This document shows, one piece after another, positions 35,763-45,995 of a stretch of 64,000 bases of DNA (position 1 is the stretch's first letter; every line of letters begins with the position of its first letter). Made by a program: the position numbers and the translations under genes. This DNA is from Bacteroidota bacterium (lineage in GTDB: Bacteria > Bacteroidota > Ignavibacteria > Kapaibacteriales > UBA2268). The stretch is taken from contig SCSM01000002.1 of the NCBI GenBank assembly GCA_004322215.1, forward strand, positions 86,716-150,715. The letters run 5' to 3'. The notes beneath the pieces were generated by a model. The model saw only the letters and a list, made by a program, of their open reading frames with translations, was not told the origin of the DNA and did no database searches.

Positions 35763-37055
35763 ATGAAAGTACAAGAGCATATTGGAAAAATATCCTGGTC
35801 AATAGCTGACAAATTCCTGTATATATTATATGGACTTGTCTTGATATTCCAAATGAAATATCTCGACCCGAAGGACCTCGGATTATACGGACTTTTGATT
35901 AATCTTCATACCTGGATTTTCATAGTAGCAGATGCTTACCTGACAAACCTGATTCAATTCGGAATGAATAAAGATAACGTCAAGCTTGTAAATACTTATT
36001 CATTGTTTGTTCATATAATAATAGCGTTAGGAGCATCGCTGATTTTCTTTACAATTCAAACTCCATTATCAAGTGTTTTCAATGAACCGAGAATTCACGA
36101 AATTGCAAATTATCTGCCCCTGCTTTGTCTCGTGTTCATTCCACGAACATTTTGCATAAAATTGCTTTTACGAGACCATAAAATGCAAAAGTTGTTCTGG
36201 GTTGACCTTTCTTTTTTCGGCACTATGGCTATTATGACAGTATATTATCTATTTTCACTACATAAATTGAATTTCAATCTAATGCTTGTGATTTATTTTG
36301 CCGGCTCGATAATAAGTATGCTGCTATCAATACTTCTTACAATGAATGTACTTGAATTTGGATTTTCCGGTGGAATTAGATTGAAGAAATTATTATCTTT
36401 CGGATTCCCATTGATGTTGACAAGTGCTTTTAATGCTTTGCCCAAGCAATTAGATATTTATATGGTACAGTTTTTCTTTTCAACATCAGTCGTCGGAATT
36501 TATTATTCAGCAAAAACACTTTTCCGTTTCTTCGAGGAAACAGCGAATGCAGCAATTGCTCTTGTTTATCCTGCTGCAGTGCGTGCATTGGAAAGCAAGA
36601 ATTATAAAGGATTGAACGACCTGATGACAAAAGCATCATCGTTCATTTTTGTTGCTTTCTTGTTTATTATTATCATAATGGAACTTGGTTTGAGCCGTTT
36701 GCTAATCGAGTGGTTCCTGCCTGTTAAATACCATCTTGCCGTTGACCATTTTAATGTATTGATGTATGCGGCACTGGGTTTGCCGTTTGTAATTTTATCA
36801 ACAATAATTAATGCCGCACAGAAACCGTACACAGTGTTTTTCTATGTAGTTATTTCTGTTATTTTATCATTTACTACATATTATTTTGTCGGATTAAGCG
36901 GTAATCAATATCTGATTCCTGTTGGAGTTATTGTGTATTTGATTTCACTTGGAATTTTGTGTTTCATTTATGTCAACAGGCATTACGATTTTAAATTCAA
37001 TCAAATTTTCAGAGCAGTAGGTGATAGTTATTATTATTTTAGAAAAGGTTCATAA
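35763..37055 (+). CDS. Polysaccharide flippase (Wzx/MATE-like)
   Basis: A 430-residue protein with 12 or so membrane helices. The N-terminal pattern (ISWSIADKFLYILYGLVLIF followed by YLDPKDLGLYG) and internal repeats with MLTSAFNALPKQLDIYMVQF are those of oligosaccharide flippases. It would move lipid-linked glycan units across the inner membrane. The only glycan gene nearby is the glycosyltransferase at 39.4-40.4 kb on the other strand. Upstream is a gap of about 215 bp with short GGATT-type repeats and no gene. Confidence 0.87.
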   Translation: MKVQEHIGKISWSIADKFLYILYGLVLIFQMKYLDPKDLGLYGLLINLHTWIFIVADAYLTNLIQFGMNKDNVKLVNTYSLFVHIIIALGASLIFFTIQTPLSSVFNEPRIHEIANYLPLLCLVFIPRTFCIKLLLRDHKMQKLFWVDLSFFGTMAIMTVYYLFSLHKLNFNLMLVIYFAGSIISMLLSILLTMNVLEFGFSGGIRLKKLLSFGFPLMLTSAFNALPKQLDIYMVQFFFSTSVVGIYYSAKTLFRFFEETANAAIALVYPAAVRALESKNYKGLNDLMTKASSFIFVAFLFIIIIMELGLSRLLIEWFLPVKYHLAVDHFNVLMYAALGLPFVILSTIINAAQKPYTVFFYVVISVILSFTTYYFVGLSGNQYLIPVGVIVYLISLGILCFIYVNRHYDFKFNQIFRAVGDSYYYFRKGS

Positions 37056-37155
37056 AAAATCTCCTAATATTTTGAAAGTAAATGTAACTTTTTTATCATT
37101 TCTTGTGTTATAGTATAAATAACATAGCAAATTTTACAACTTTTATGAGGTAATT

Positions 37156-39423
37156 ATGTTAAAAACGGTACTTATTGTCATTTTATGTTGTATTTCAACA
37201 TTATCAATTCTTTCTGAAGACAAATTCGAAAAAATTCTTTACAAGCCGGAAAATTTAGTGCTCAATAGCGTTGATATATTGAATTCTCAGATTGCTGTTA
37301 CAGTCGGTGAGTTTGGAGTAGTCAGATACACAAGAGATAGCTCTAAAACATGGCAAAGTACTATACTTCCAGAGAAAATAAATCTAAATGCAGTTACATT
37401 TATAGATGAAAATAATGTTTTATGTGTTGGAAATGAAGGTATTATATATCGTAGTACAAATCAGGGGATTGATTGGGAAAAAATATCATCCAATACAAAT
37501 AAAGATTTATTATCAGTTGAATTTTATGATAATTTATCAGGTGTTATTACCGGAAAAGAAGGAACGATTCTAATTACAAATGACGGCGGATTGAACTGGA
37601 CACAAATAGATAGTAAAACTAATAATGATTTGCTTGCAGTTTCTTTTGGTACAAAAGATACTGTATTTATTGCTGGAATATTTGCAACAATTTTGAAATC
37701 TATTGATGGTGGTAATAGTTGGGAATTACTAAATTCTCCTGTAAGTACAACATTTGAACATATCAAAGCTTTTGGAAATAAGGTATATGTTATGGGAGAT
37801 TCAATTACAGTACTTGTTTCTTACGATGGTGGTGAAAACTGGAAAAAGCAATTAGTTGAAATTGATTTTGAAAATAAATATTATAATCCGAGAATTGTCG
37901 GTTTCTTTTTCTTTGATAGTCTTAATGCAATGCTTAGAGTGTCTGATATGTATGCTTTTTCACATTATGTATATTTTACTACAGACGGTGGAGATTATTG
38001 GTTTTCACAAGATTTGATTTATTCAGGAAATGCTGATATACCTGTAAATGATTATGATTTCTATTCCCAGGATTATGGATTAAGTGTTGCAGCAACAGGT
38101 GATATTTATTTACTGAAAATTTTAAATGGCAGATTAGCCATAAGGCAAATAACTGAAAATATTTCAGTAGATTTTAAAAAGATTGAGGCAATTAATTCAA
38201 ATTCTATTGTTGCAAGTTATACCGGTGGTTCACCCTCAAGAATAATATTATCCTCCGATTCAGGTAATAAATGGAAGGAAACAACCAGGTTTGATACAAT
38301 TGGCTGGTCCAGAGGTATTTCCCGATACTCAGATTTTGCCTATCCCGGGACTAATACTTTACTTGTTGCTATGAATAATCAACGTGACTCAATTTATAAG
38401 AACGGTGACACTACCTACTACTATACTTTCTATTATGGATTTATTTTGAAATCAACTGATTTTGGAAATACCTGGTCAGAATTTATTATTCCCGATAGTA
38501 GTCAGGCTCTAAAATTTGATATGGCAAATCAAAGTTATGGAATACTTCAAACTAATTATTTGCATTATATGCTAACAACTGATGCCGGTAGCACATGGGA
38601 GCGAAAACCAATACCTGATACAAGCATTTTTTATATTAATAATGTTTATTGTCCTAAACCAAATTTACATATTGTCATTGGTACCATGAGAGATAAAAGC
38701 AAAAAATTTTATATCAGCTATGATGCAGGTATTTCATGGGATTCTATTATTACTTTTCCATCGGAAATATCCTCCCTTTTATATTTGGATACAAATAAAA
38801 TTTTTGGATTTGGTTCTGTTAAATTCGGGAATACAAACAATTATATTGATGTAATTAAATTATCAAACGATTTCGGGAAGAATTGGGATGATATGTTAAT
38901 TCCTGATACATCATATATGAAAGGATGTAGAAATTTTAAGAAACTTGATGATAGTAATTTCGCAGTTACATCAAAAGGCAAGTATTTTTATAAGACAAGG
39001 GATGTAGGTACAACTTGGGAAAAGATTAATGTACCGATGTTAGAAGATAATGAATCAATTATTGATTTAGCATACATATCACCTGATGAGTTAATTTTAA
39101 TAAGCACTATGGGAACAATGATTAGATTTAAAAACGGTGTTTTATCCGTAGAATATAAACCGGAAATCAAGTTGAATTGTATTACGCTTTATCCAAATCC
39201 CTTTGAAAACAATCTTAATTTATTAATTAATTCAGAGTTTGATTCGCATTGTAATATTGAAGTAATTGATTTAAAAGGCACAATTGTTCATCAGAAAGAG
39301 ATATTAATAAATAATGGATTAAATTCAATTGTACTAGAATTAGATGGATTTACGAATAGTCTTTATCTTGTGAAAATCAGTATTGGAGACAAGACATACA
39401 TTGGAAAAATTATTAGAAATTAG
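37156..39423 (+). CDS. YCF48/BNR-repeat surface protein with T9SS sorting domain
   Basis: A 755-residue secreted protein. The ATG at 37156 follows GAGGT, and a signal peptide covers about residues 1-20. The body consists of repeated beta-propeller blades with Asp-box motifs: YTRDSSKTW, STNQGIDWEK, ITNDGGLNWTQ, SIDGGNSWEL, SYDGGENWKK and more, as in YCF48 or BNR-type proteins. The last 75 or so residues (LYPNPFENNLNLLINSEF, IEVIDLKGTIV, SLYLVKISIGDKTYIGKI) form a T9SS type A sorting domain. It is probably displayed on or released from the outer surface. Its ligand is unknown. Confidence 0.9.
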   Translation: MLKTVLIVILCCISTLSILSEDKFEKILYKPENLVLNSVDILNSQIAVTVGEFGVVRYTRDSSKTWQSTILPEKINLNAVTFIDENNVLCVGNEGIIYRSTNQGIDWEKISSNTNKDLLSVEFYDNLSGVITGKEGTILITNDGGLNWTQIDSKTNNDLLAVSFGTKDTVFIAGIFATILKSIDGGNSWELLNSPVSTTFEHIKAFGNKVYVMGDSITVLVSYDGGENWKKQLVEIDFENKYYNPRIVGFFFFDSLNAMLRVSDMYAFSHYVYFTTDGGDYWFSQDLIYSGNADIPVNDYDFYSQDYGLSVAATGDIYLLKILNGRLAIRQITENISVDFKKIEAINSNSIVASYTGGSPSRIILSSDSGNKWKETTRFDTIGWSRGISRYSDFAYPGTNTLLVAMNNQRDSIYKNGDTTYYYTFYYGFILKSTDFGNTWSEFIIPDSSQALKFDMANQSYGILQTNYLHYMLTTDAGSTWERKPIPDTSIFYINNVYCPKPNLHIVIGTMRDKSKKFYISYDAGISWDSIITFPSEISSLLYLDTNKIFGFGSVKFGNTNNYIDVIKLSNDFGKNWDDMLIPDTSYMKGCRNFKKLDDSNFAVTSKGKYFYKTRDVGTTWEKINVPMLEDNESIIDLAYISPDELILISTMGTMIRFKNGVLSVEYKPEIKLNCITLYPNPFENNLNLLINSEFDSHCNIEVIDLKGTIVHQKEILINNGLNSIVLELDGFTNSLYLVKISIGDKTYIGKIIRN

Positions 39424-39428
39424 GAAAA

Positions 39429-40433
39429 TTATTTAATAATTGAATAAAGAGATTTTTTTCGATTTTTAATATCAAAATTTCGTGTCTGTTCTAATAATTC
39501 TTGTCTTTGCTCTTGAGAATATTGAAAAGAATGCTCAATCGCATTTATAACATCATCATCTGTTTCAACAATTATTCCCTTATCACCTGCAACTTCCGAC
39601 AATCCGCCTTTATTTGTAATTATTGGAGCACAACCGAAGACCATTGCTTCTGCAACTGATATTCCAAATGATTCTTCGAGTGAGAGCTGTACATAAGCCG
39701 ATGCCTGATTATATAGTGGAATTATTTCATCATATAAAGATAAAAAACCCGGTATTATTTTCAGATTTGGCATGTCTCCTGCTTCTTTTCGGGCAAGTTC
39801 CAATGCCTGTGACTGCAATCCTGCAATAACGAATTGTCTGTGTGGCATCTTTCGTGCTATGTTGATGAATCTGTCTGTTCCTTTTAAAATATATTCAATA
39901 TAATCATCAGCTCTTGAAATTGTGAGTATAATATTTCTTTCAATTTCTTTTTTATAAGAACTGAGTTTCTCAACATCAATGCAATTATAAACTACTACTG
40001 ATTTTTTTACTTTACCTTTCATTCTTTCATTCAGACATTTCTCAGCAAAATTAGAAACTGGTAAAACTGTTGTAGCAAACCGGAATGAGTTCCTTGCACA
40101 GAACCAGCGAAAAGCCCTGGCTCTTGCTCCGTAGTTCAATTGGGGGATGTAACTGACATCAAATCCACCTGCAATGACATATACTTTTTTCCCAAATAGT
40201 TTTCCGAAAAGGGTAGGAAATAATGAAGCATAATCTCCAAACCAACAGAATACTGCATCAACTATGAATATTCTGAATAAAGACCTGAAAATAATTTTTA
40301 TTAAATTGATTAATCCGTTAAATCCTCTTCCGATATCTGAATTTTCGAGTAACAATTTATGTTGAGTCGAAAGAATGAAAATATCATTCTTAACAAATGT
40401 AGATTTAAGAGGTGCAACAAAAAGGATTTTCAT
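39429..40433 (-). CDS. Glycosyltransferase family 1 (GT4-like)
   Basis: A 334-residue GT-B fold enzyme. The C-terminal half has the sugar-nucleotide region ILTISRADDYIEYILKGTDR and the EX7E-type motif SLEESFGISVAEAM with GGLSEVAGDKGI. The N-terminal half is short and hydrophobic around residues 40-75, suggesting membrane association. It probably adds a sugar in cell-surface glycan synthesis. It is convergent with the YCF48 protein, with only 5 bp between the stop codons. Confidence 0.85.
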   Translation of the reverse strand: MKILFVAPLKSTFVKNDIFILSTQHKLLLENSDIGRGFNGLINLIKIIFRSLFRIFIVDAVFCWFGDYASLFPTLFGKLFGKKVYVIAGGFDVSYIPQLNYGARARAFRWFCARNSFRFATTVLPVSNFAEKCLNERMKGKVKKSVVVYNCIDVEKLSSYKKEIERNIILTISRADDYIEYILKGTDRFINIARKMPHRQFVIAGLQSQALELARKEAGDMPNLKIIPGFLSLYDEIIPLYNQASAYVQLSLEESFGISVAEAMVFGCAPIITNKGGLSEVAGDKGIIVETDDDVINAIEHSFQYSQEQRQELLEQTRNFDIKNRKKSLYSIIK

Positions 40434-40440
40434 TATAATT

Positions 40441-40474
40441 AATTATCCATTATCAATTTTCAATTATCAATTTA
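40441..40474. repeat. Heptanucleotide repeat, AATTATC type
   Basis: AATTATC, CATTATC, AATTTTC, AATTATC and AATTTA in exact 7-nt register between surE and the glycosyltransferase gene. Confidence 0.6.
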
Positions 40475-40479
40475 TTAGA

Positions 40480-41253
40480 TTATATTTTCTTTTCTAATAT
40501 TTTTAATTTATTTATTGCATCATAATTTGTGAACTTAAATTGAATCGGTGTTACTGAAACATACCCGGCAAGCAGCGCAGCATCATCGGTCGCCAAATCT
40601 TTATCTATGACTTTGTACTCACCAGAAAACCAGTAATAATCCCTACCGAATGGGTCGGTTCGTTTCTCGTACTTATCGTTCCATTGAGAATCGCTTTGTC
40701 TCGTAATTTTCAATCCTTTGACTTTATCTTTTGGTAATGAAGGAACATTTACATTCAATAGTGTTCCTTCAGGTAATCCCGATTTTAATATCTTCTTTGC
40801 GATGTTAAAAGAATATTCAGCCGCTACACCGCAATCCGACTTTAAACTATAGGACGCAAGAGAAACTGCAATCGAAGGTATTCCCAGTAACATTCCTTCA
40901 GTCGCTGCCGAGACAGTTCCGGAATAAAGAATATTGATTGAGGTATTTTGACCATGATTAATACCTGAAACAACAAGGTCCGGCTTTTTATCGAGAAGTG
41001 AAGACATTGCAAGCTTCACACAATCGCTTGGAGTACCGTTTATTGCATAACCAAACATTTCACCGTTTCTGTGAAATGGAACAACTCTCAAAGGGTCTGA
41101 TACAGTCAAAGCATGTCCTACTGCGCTTTGTTGTCTGTCGGGAGCGACAACGACAACTTTCCCCAATCGCTTCATCGAATGAACCAAAGCAAAAATTCCG
41201 GGGGAATCAATCCCATCGTCATTTGTTACAAGAATTCTGATTTCTTTTTTCAT
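40480..41253 (-). CDS. surE: 5'/3'-nucleotidase SurE
   Basis: A 257-residue metal-dependent nucleoside monophosphatase. The N-terminal motif ILVTNDDGIDSPGI holds the DD metal ligands. APDRQQSAVGHALT and SGINHGQNTSINILYSGTVSAA are strongly conserved SurE segments. Length is normal. It is on the same strand as rseP-dxr-rng, but about 90 bp of repeat-like AT-rich DNA separates it from rseP. Confidence 0.95.
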   Translation of the reverse strand: MKKEIRILVTNDDGIDSPGIFALVHSMKRLGKVVVVAPDRQQSAVGHALTVSDPLRVVPFHRNGEMFGYAINGTPSDCVKLAMSSLLDKKPDLVVSGINHGQNTSINILYSGTVSAATEGMLLGIPSIAVSLASYSLKSDCGVAAEYSFNIAKKILKSGLPEGTLLNVNVPSLPKDKVKGLKITRQSDSQWNDKYEKRTDPFGRDYYWFSGEYKVIDKDLATDDAALLAGYVSVTPIQFKFTNYDAINKLKILEKKI

Positions 41254-41340
41254 TTAATTTTCAATTTATTCGAAACAGGAGATTTTCTGTCCCTGCAAAT
41301 TTGGAATTGTTAATTATCAATAATTAATTTTTAATTATTT

Positions 41341-42711
41341 TTAGAGCCGTGTGAAATCATTATAAATCACATAAAGCATAAATAGCATTAAAACAGCAAA
41401 ACCAACCTGCTGAAATACGATTTTCACTTTCGGATGTACTTCCCTCCGAATTATTCCTTCAATAATAATAAAAACAAGATGGCCTCCATCCAAAGCAGGG
41501 AAGGGCAGTATGTTAATAACAGCAAGTGTTATTGAAAGTATTGCCATGAAATTAATAAAGTATGATAATCCCAATTCAGCCGATTGGGTTGCCCTTTTTG
41601 CTATTTGCAACGGTCCGCCGATTGACTGTTTAATCGAAATATTTCCTTTGAATATCTGTACTACTGAACTTATAAAAAGTTCAATGGAGTGATAGGTCTC
41701 TTCTGCTCCGATTCCAATGGATTCAAAAAAACCATAATTTTCATGCCTGATTTTTCCTGAGTATAGATGTACTATCTGAACACCGATTATTCCCTGTTCA
41801 TTCGGTTTAATCGAATCGCTCAATAATTTTCCTCTTCTTATCCATTCAAAATAAAGCGGAACATTTTTATGGCTTTTAACGATAGAAATGAATTGTGATG
41901 ATTCATATATTGTTTCTCCGTTAATTCTTATCACAGTATCACCCGGTTGAATTCCTGCTTTGCCTGCGGGCTTAAGTGACTCGACTCCCATAGTTACAAC
42001 TTTCATCCCCTCGGGATAAATACCAAATGTCTCTTGGTTCGCAATTGCTTTTATTAGCTTAATGCCCTCAGCTTTTAATGTAATTTGTTCCCCATCACGA
42101 TTTACATTTATATATTTCGAATTTCCGAAATCCTTAACTGCCAAAAGCTGGAAGAATTGCTCCCAATCATCAACTTTCTTACCATTGATTGATAAAATTT
42201 TATCACCGTGTTTAAATCCGATTTTTTCTGCAACCGATTTATTCTCGACATACCCGATTGTTGTTGTCTGATACAAAGATTTACCGCCAAATAATGCAAT
42301 AGCACCAAAAAATAAAATTGCAAGCAATGTATTCATTATAACACCGGCACTAATAACGAATGCCTTCTGCAAGGTTGATTTTGAACGGAATTCCCAGGGT
42401 TTGGGTTCTTGTTTGATAAAATCTGTATCCATGCTTTCATCAATCATACCGGAAATTTTTACATAACCGCCTATTGGAAGTAATGCCACCCTGTAATCTG
42501 TGTGTCCGTCTCCATCCCAGTCCTTTGCTAATTTACCGAAGCTGAACCCGGTTATTTTATTAAATCCGAATAACCTTGGTCCCATACCTACAGAAAAGAC
42601 CTCTGCTCTCATTCCGCTCATTCGTGCAGCTATGAAATGACCGAATTCGTGTATTACTACCAGTATGCTTACAACCAGCAGCAAATAAAATATATCATTA
42701 AAAAATCCCAT
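41341..42711 (-). CDS. rseP: Site-2 protease RseP
   Basis: A 456-residue intramembrane zinc metalloprotease. HEFGH (about residues 21-25) supplies zinc ligands in the first helix, and LPFPALDGGHLVF near 405 carries the third ligand. Two PDZ-like regions lie between (GYVENKSVAEKIGF and SLKPAGKAGIQPGD). It cleaves membrane-spanning anti-sigma factors or signal-peptide remnants. It sits directly after dxr in a minus-strand row rng-dxr-rseP, the usual dxr-rseP neighbourhood. Confidence 0.95.
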   Translation of the reverse strand: MGFFNDIFYLLLVVSILVVIHEFGHFIAARMSGMRAEVFSVGMGPRLFGFNKITGFSFGKLAKDWDGDGHTDYRVALLPIGGYVKISGMIDESMDTDFIKQEPKPWEFRSKSTLQKAFVISAGVIMNTLLAILFFGAIALFGGKSLYQTTTIGYVENKSVAEKIGFKHGDKILSINGKKVDDWEQFFQLLAVKDFGNSKYINVNRDGEQITLKAEGIKLIKAIANQETFGIYPEGMKVVTMGVESLKPAGKAGIQPGDTVIRINGETIYESSQFISIVKSHKNVPLYFEWIRRGKLLSDSIKPNEQGIIGVQIVHLYSGKIRHENYGFFESIGIGAEETYHSIELFISSVVQIFKGNISIKQSIGGPLQIAKRATQSAELGLSYFINFMAILSITLAVINILPFPALDGGHLVFIIIEGIIRREVHPKVKIVFQQVGFAVLMLFMLYVIYNDFTRL

Positions 42712-42724
42712 ATTCTTTCTTTAA

Positions 42725-43894
42725 TTATTTTAATTTATCGTTAATTAAACTTTTAACTATCAATCTTGTTTCCTTGTCTGATTCTATTATCTCATCTAAA
42801 GTCGGCTGAGTAATAATTTTTATTTTATTCAATGCTTTATCTATTAATTGTGCAATATCCGTAAATGAAATCCTACCTTCGAGAAATGCTTTAACTGCAA
42901 TTTCATTTGCCGCATTCAATACCACAGTGGCACTTCCACCTTTTTCTATTGCATCATAAGCTAATTTCAAACAGGGGAACCTGAAATAATCAGGAATTTC
43001 AAAAGTAAGTATTCCAATATCAGTTAAATCCAATCTTGGAAAATTATAATTCAATCTTTTCGGATAACTCAATGCAAACGAAATAGGTATTCTCATATCG
43101 GGCATACCGAGTTGGGCTTTTACTGAACCATCAATAAACTGAACTAAAGAATGGACTATGCTCTGAGGATGAATCAGAACTTCGATTTTGTCAATCGGTA
43201 AATCAAAAAGCCAGTGTGCTTCGATAACCTCAAAACCTTTATTAATCATAGTCGCTGAATCAATGGTAATTTTACTTCCCATTGACCAGTTCGGATGCTC
43301 CAATGCCTGTTCAACCGATAATGATTCAAATTCTTCTTCAGGAGTCGTCCAAAAAGGTCCCCCGGATGCAGTTAATATTATTTTTTCGATTGAATCAATG
43401 GATTCACCAATCAAACATTGAAGGACTGCACTGTGTTCGCTGTCAACTGCAATAATTTGAACTTTTTTTTCTTTTGCTGCTTTTGTAATAATTGAACCGG
43501 CACTTACGAGTGTTTCTTTATTAGCTAAAGCCACAGTTGTCGATGAATTGATTGCGGAAAGTGTCGGTTTAACGCCGCTAAATCCTACCAGAGCGGACAA
43601 TACCATGTCATTTTCTTTATAAGCAGCCGCTTCGAGTACCCCTTCTTCACCACAAAGTATCTTGCCTTTGAAATTTGTTTTCTTTTTAAATTCTAGATAA
43701 TATTTCTCATCGCTGATTGCTACACCGTAAGGATTGAGCTTCAATGCCTGTTCTTCCAAAAGGTCAATTTTTGAATTTGCTGTTATGTATCCTAATTCAA
43801 AATTCTCAATAGTTGATTCAAGTACCTGAAGTGTTTGAATTCCAATAGAACCTGTGGAACCAAGTATTGTCAATATTCTGTTATTTGAAGGCAT
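42725..43894 (-). CDS. dxr: 1-deoxy-D-xylulose 5-phosphate reductoisomerase
   Basis: A 389-residue enzyme that makes MEP in the non-mevalonate isoprenoid pathway. The NADPH motif is GSTGSIGIQT at the N-terminus. Metal and substrate ligands appear in VDSEHSAVLQCL and ASGGPFWTTP, and in HPNWSMGSKITIDSATMINKG. Full length. It abuts rng with no intergenic base and is followed 13 nt later by rseP, a compact operon. Confidence 0.97.
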   Translation of the reverse strand: MPSNNRILTILGSTGSIGIQTLQVLESTIENFELGYITANSKIDLLEEQALKLNPYGVAISDEKYYLEFKKKTNFKGKILCGEEGVLEAAAYKENDMVLSALVGFSGVKPTLSAINSSTTVALANKETLVSAGSIITKAAKEKKVQIIAVDSEHSAVLQCLIGESIDSIEKIILTASGGPFWTTPEEEFESLSVEQALEHPNWSMGSKITIDSATMINKGFEVIEAHWLFDLPIDKIEVLIHPQSIVHSLVQFIDGSVKAQLGMPDMRIPISFALSYPKRLNYNFPRLDLTDIGILTFEIPDYFRFPCLKLAYDAIEKGGSATVVLNAANEIAVKAFLEGRISFTDIAQLIDKALNKIKIITQPTLDEIIESDKETRLIVKSLINDKLK

Positions 43895-45529
43895 TTAATT
43901 CAGAAACTCCTGGGTAATATCCTTTTCCTGCCTGACAGAATAAAATTTGAATTCATCAATTCTGATATGGTTACTTTGCTGCAGTTTTATTTTCACGAAG
44001 TATTTTATCATCATTCTCGATAATTTTGAAATTGTTCCCTCCGATAAAAATTCAGCGAGATTAGGATGGACATGCAAAATCAATCTGAATTCTCTTGAAT
44101 TTGCCCTGAAATTCTTTAGCCATCTCTCTATTGCTGTTGTTAATACACTTTTTGATATTACCTTTCCTGTACCCTGGCACATCGGGCAACTCTCACTCAA
44201 TTTTTCAGATATATTCTGGTTTACTCTCTGCCTTGTGATTTGCATCAAATTAAGCTGTGACAAAGGATAGGCAATAGTTTTTGCCCTGTCTTTAATTAAT
44301 TCGGTTCTCATTGCCGTATAAACCTTCTTTCGGTAGGGTAGTTTTTTCATATCGATAAAATCAACAAGAATTATCCCCCCTATATCTCTCAGCCGAATCT
44401 GCCTCGCAATTTCTTTTAATGCCTCAAGATTAGTTTGTAGTGCATTTTTTTCCTGCACTTTCTCGGATATGGCTTTACCCGAATTGACATCAATTACTAC
44501 CATTGCTTCTGCCTGGTCAACAACGATTGTCCCTCCGCTCGGCAGTCTTACTTTCCTTTTATAAGTTTGTTCAAGCTGCTTTTCAATGCTGAAATGCTCG
44601 AATATCGGCTTTGAATCATTATATAAAGTAATTTTATCAACATGAGCAGGCGATGCCCATTTTAAGTAATTTGTTATTTCCTTATATAATTTTTTTGAAT
44701 CTATTGTAACCTTAGAAATATCTTTATTCATCAAGTCACGCACTATACTGGTAGCTATGGGAAGGTCCTGGTAAAGAAGCGTCGGTTCCTTTGCCTTCTT
44801 TACTTTTAGTTCAATTTCATTCCAGATTTTCTCAAGACTATCCCAGTCCTTCAGGAGTTCGTGTTCATTAATTTTCTGTGCTGCAGTTCTAATTATGCAT
44901 CCCTGTCCGGCTGGTAAAGAATTCCTTGCTAATTGTCTTAATCTTCTTCTTTCTCTTAATGATGATATTTTTTTCGATATACCGATAACATCGTCGAATG
45001 GCATCAATACTACATATCTTCCTGGAATTCCGATTCTTGTAGTTACTTTTACTCCTTTTGAACTGTATGCTTCTCTGACAATTTGTACGATTATATTTTG
45101 CCCTTGTTCTATATTTATTCTCGGGTTATTCTGTTTTCTTGGTTTTCTTGCCTGCTCCTGAATTTTTGCTTTTGAATATTTTATTTTATTAGGGTCAACG
45201 GCAACTGGATTTCTTCCATTGGAAGCTAATTTTGCGGCTTTTCTTTGTTTTTGCTTTTCGTAAAGTTCTTCATCCTCATCATCAGTAATTATATTATCGA
45301 GCTGGCTGTCAATATCCGAAAAGTGAAGAAAAGCATCCTGATTTTGACCGATATTAACAAATGCGGCATTTATTCCTTCAATGATTTTTGTTACTTTACC
45401 AAGGTAAATATTACCAATCGAACGTTCTTTCTCAGGTAATTCAATGAATAGTTCGGCAAGCCGGCCATCTTCGGTAATTGCAATTCTTTCTTCGTTAAGA
45501 GTTGAATTTATTATTATTTCTTTTATCAT
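43895..45529 (-). CDS. rng: Ribonuclease G/E family endoribonuclease
   Basis: A 544-residue RNase of the Rne/Rng family. The S1 RNA-binding domain is at the N-terminus (SIGNIYLGKVTKIIEGINAAFVNIG). The catalytic DNase I-like domain has VVIDVNSGKA and ILVDFIDM, which carry the metal-binding aspartates. The zinc-link is CPMCQGTGKV. A Lys/Gln/Arg-rich insert (about 80-135) lies within the S1 region and is not part of the usual minimal RNase G. The C-terminal scaffold of RNase E is absent, so it is nearer RNase G. Confidence 0.93.
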   Translation of the reverse strand: MIKEIIINSTLNEERIAITEDGRLAELFIELPEKERSIGNIYLGKVTKIIEGINAAFVNIGQNQDAFLHFSDIDSQLDNIITDDEDEELYEKQKQRKAAKLASNGRNPVAVDPNKIKYSKAKIQEQARKPRKQNNPRINIEQGQNIIVQIVREAYSSKGVKVTTRIGIPGRYVVLMPFDDVIGISKKISSLRERRRLRQLARNSLPAGQGCIIRTAAQKINEHELLKDWDSLEKIWNEIELKVKKAKEPTLLYQDLPIATSIVRDLMNKDISKVTIDSKKLYKEITNYLKWASPAHVDKITLYNDSKPIFEHFSIEKQLEQTYKRKVRLPSGGTIVVDQAEAMVVIDVNSGKAISEKVQEKNALQTNLEALKEIARQIRLRDIGGIILVDFIDMKKLPYRKKVYTAMRTELIKDRAKTIAYPLSQLNLMQITRQRVNQNISEKLSESCPMCQGTGKVISKSVLTTAIERWLKNFRANSREFRLILHVHPNLAEFLSEGTISKLSRMMIKYFVKIKLQQSNHIRIDEFKFYSVRQEKDITQEFLN

Positions 45530-45635
45530 CTGATTGTTAACCTGAAAAGGTTTATTAATTATGAACTCTACAACATAAATATGACGTATATATTAAATTA
45601 ATCTTTATAGCTTTAATTCGTAATTAAAAAAAAAA

Positions 45636-45732
45636 GACCAAGTTTGCCGTGGCGCCCTAAGTATGAACTTACCGTTGCTTCCTTCCGGACCTGGCGGGAT
45701 TGGGCTCTTCTTAGCCGCACGGGACTTGGTCC
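45636..45732 (-). ncRNA. ffs: Signal recognition particle RNA (4.5S, small type)
   Basis: On the minus strand the conserved tip GGTCCGGAAGGAAGCAACGG is followed by TAAG. The two ends (GGACCAAGT and ACTTGGTC) pair, giving the long hairpin of bacterial small SRP RNA, about 97 nt. It binds Ffh and targets membrane proteins. It lies between rng and tRNA-Arg. Confidence 0.95.
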
Positions 45733-45828
45733 AATTACAAAATTAGCCATAATTAGCTGTTTTAACAAATTATTAGAGTTAATATTTTTGATAAAAGTTA
45801 GAAAACTTGTAATTTTGTAGTCTATTAT

Positions 45829-45854
45829 AATTCGTCAATCGTAATTCGTAATCT
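45829..45854. repeat. Heptanucleotide repeat, AATTCGT type
   Basis: AATTCGT, CAATCGT, AATTCGT and AATCT in exact 7-nt register, directly before tRNA-Arg. Confidence 0.5.
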
Positions 45855-45860
45855 AATCGA

Positions 45861-45934
<74 letters not shown>

Positions 45935-45940
45935 CAAAAA

Positions 45941-45970
45941 AAAATCCTGCTTTGATAGGCAGGATTTTTT
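45941..45970. terminator. Bidirectional rho-independent terminator
   Basis: AAAATCCTGC pairs perfectly with GCAGGATTTT around an 8-nt loop, with A-tract and T-tract on the two sides. It ends tRNA-Arg on the plus strand and the tlpA/ccm transcripts on the minus strand. Confidence 0.9.
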
Positions 45971-45995
45971 ATTTCCTTCAAACAATTATTATCAA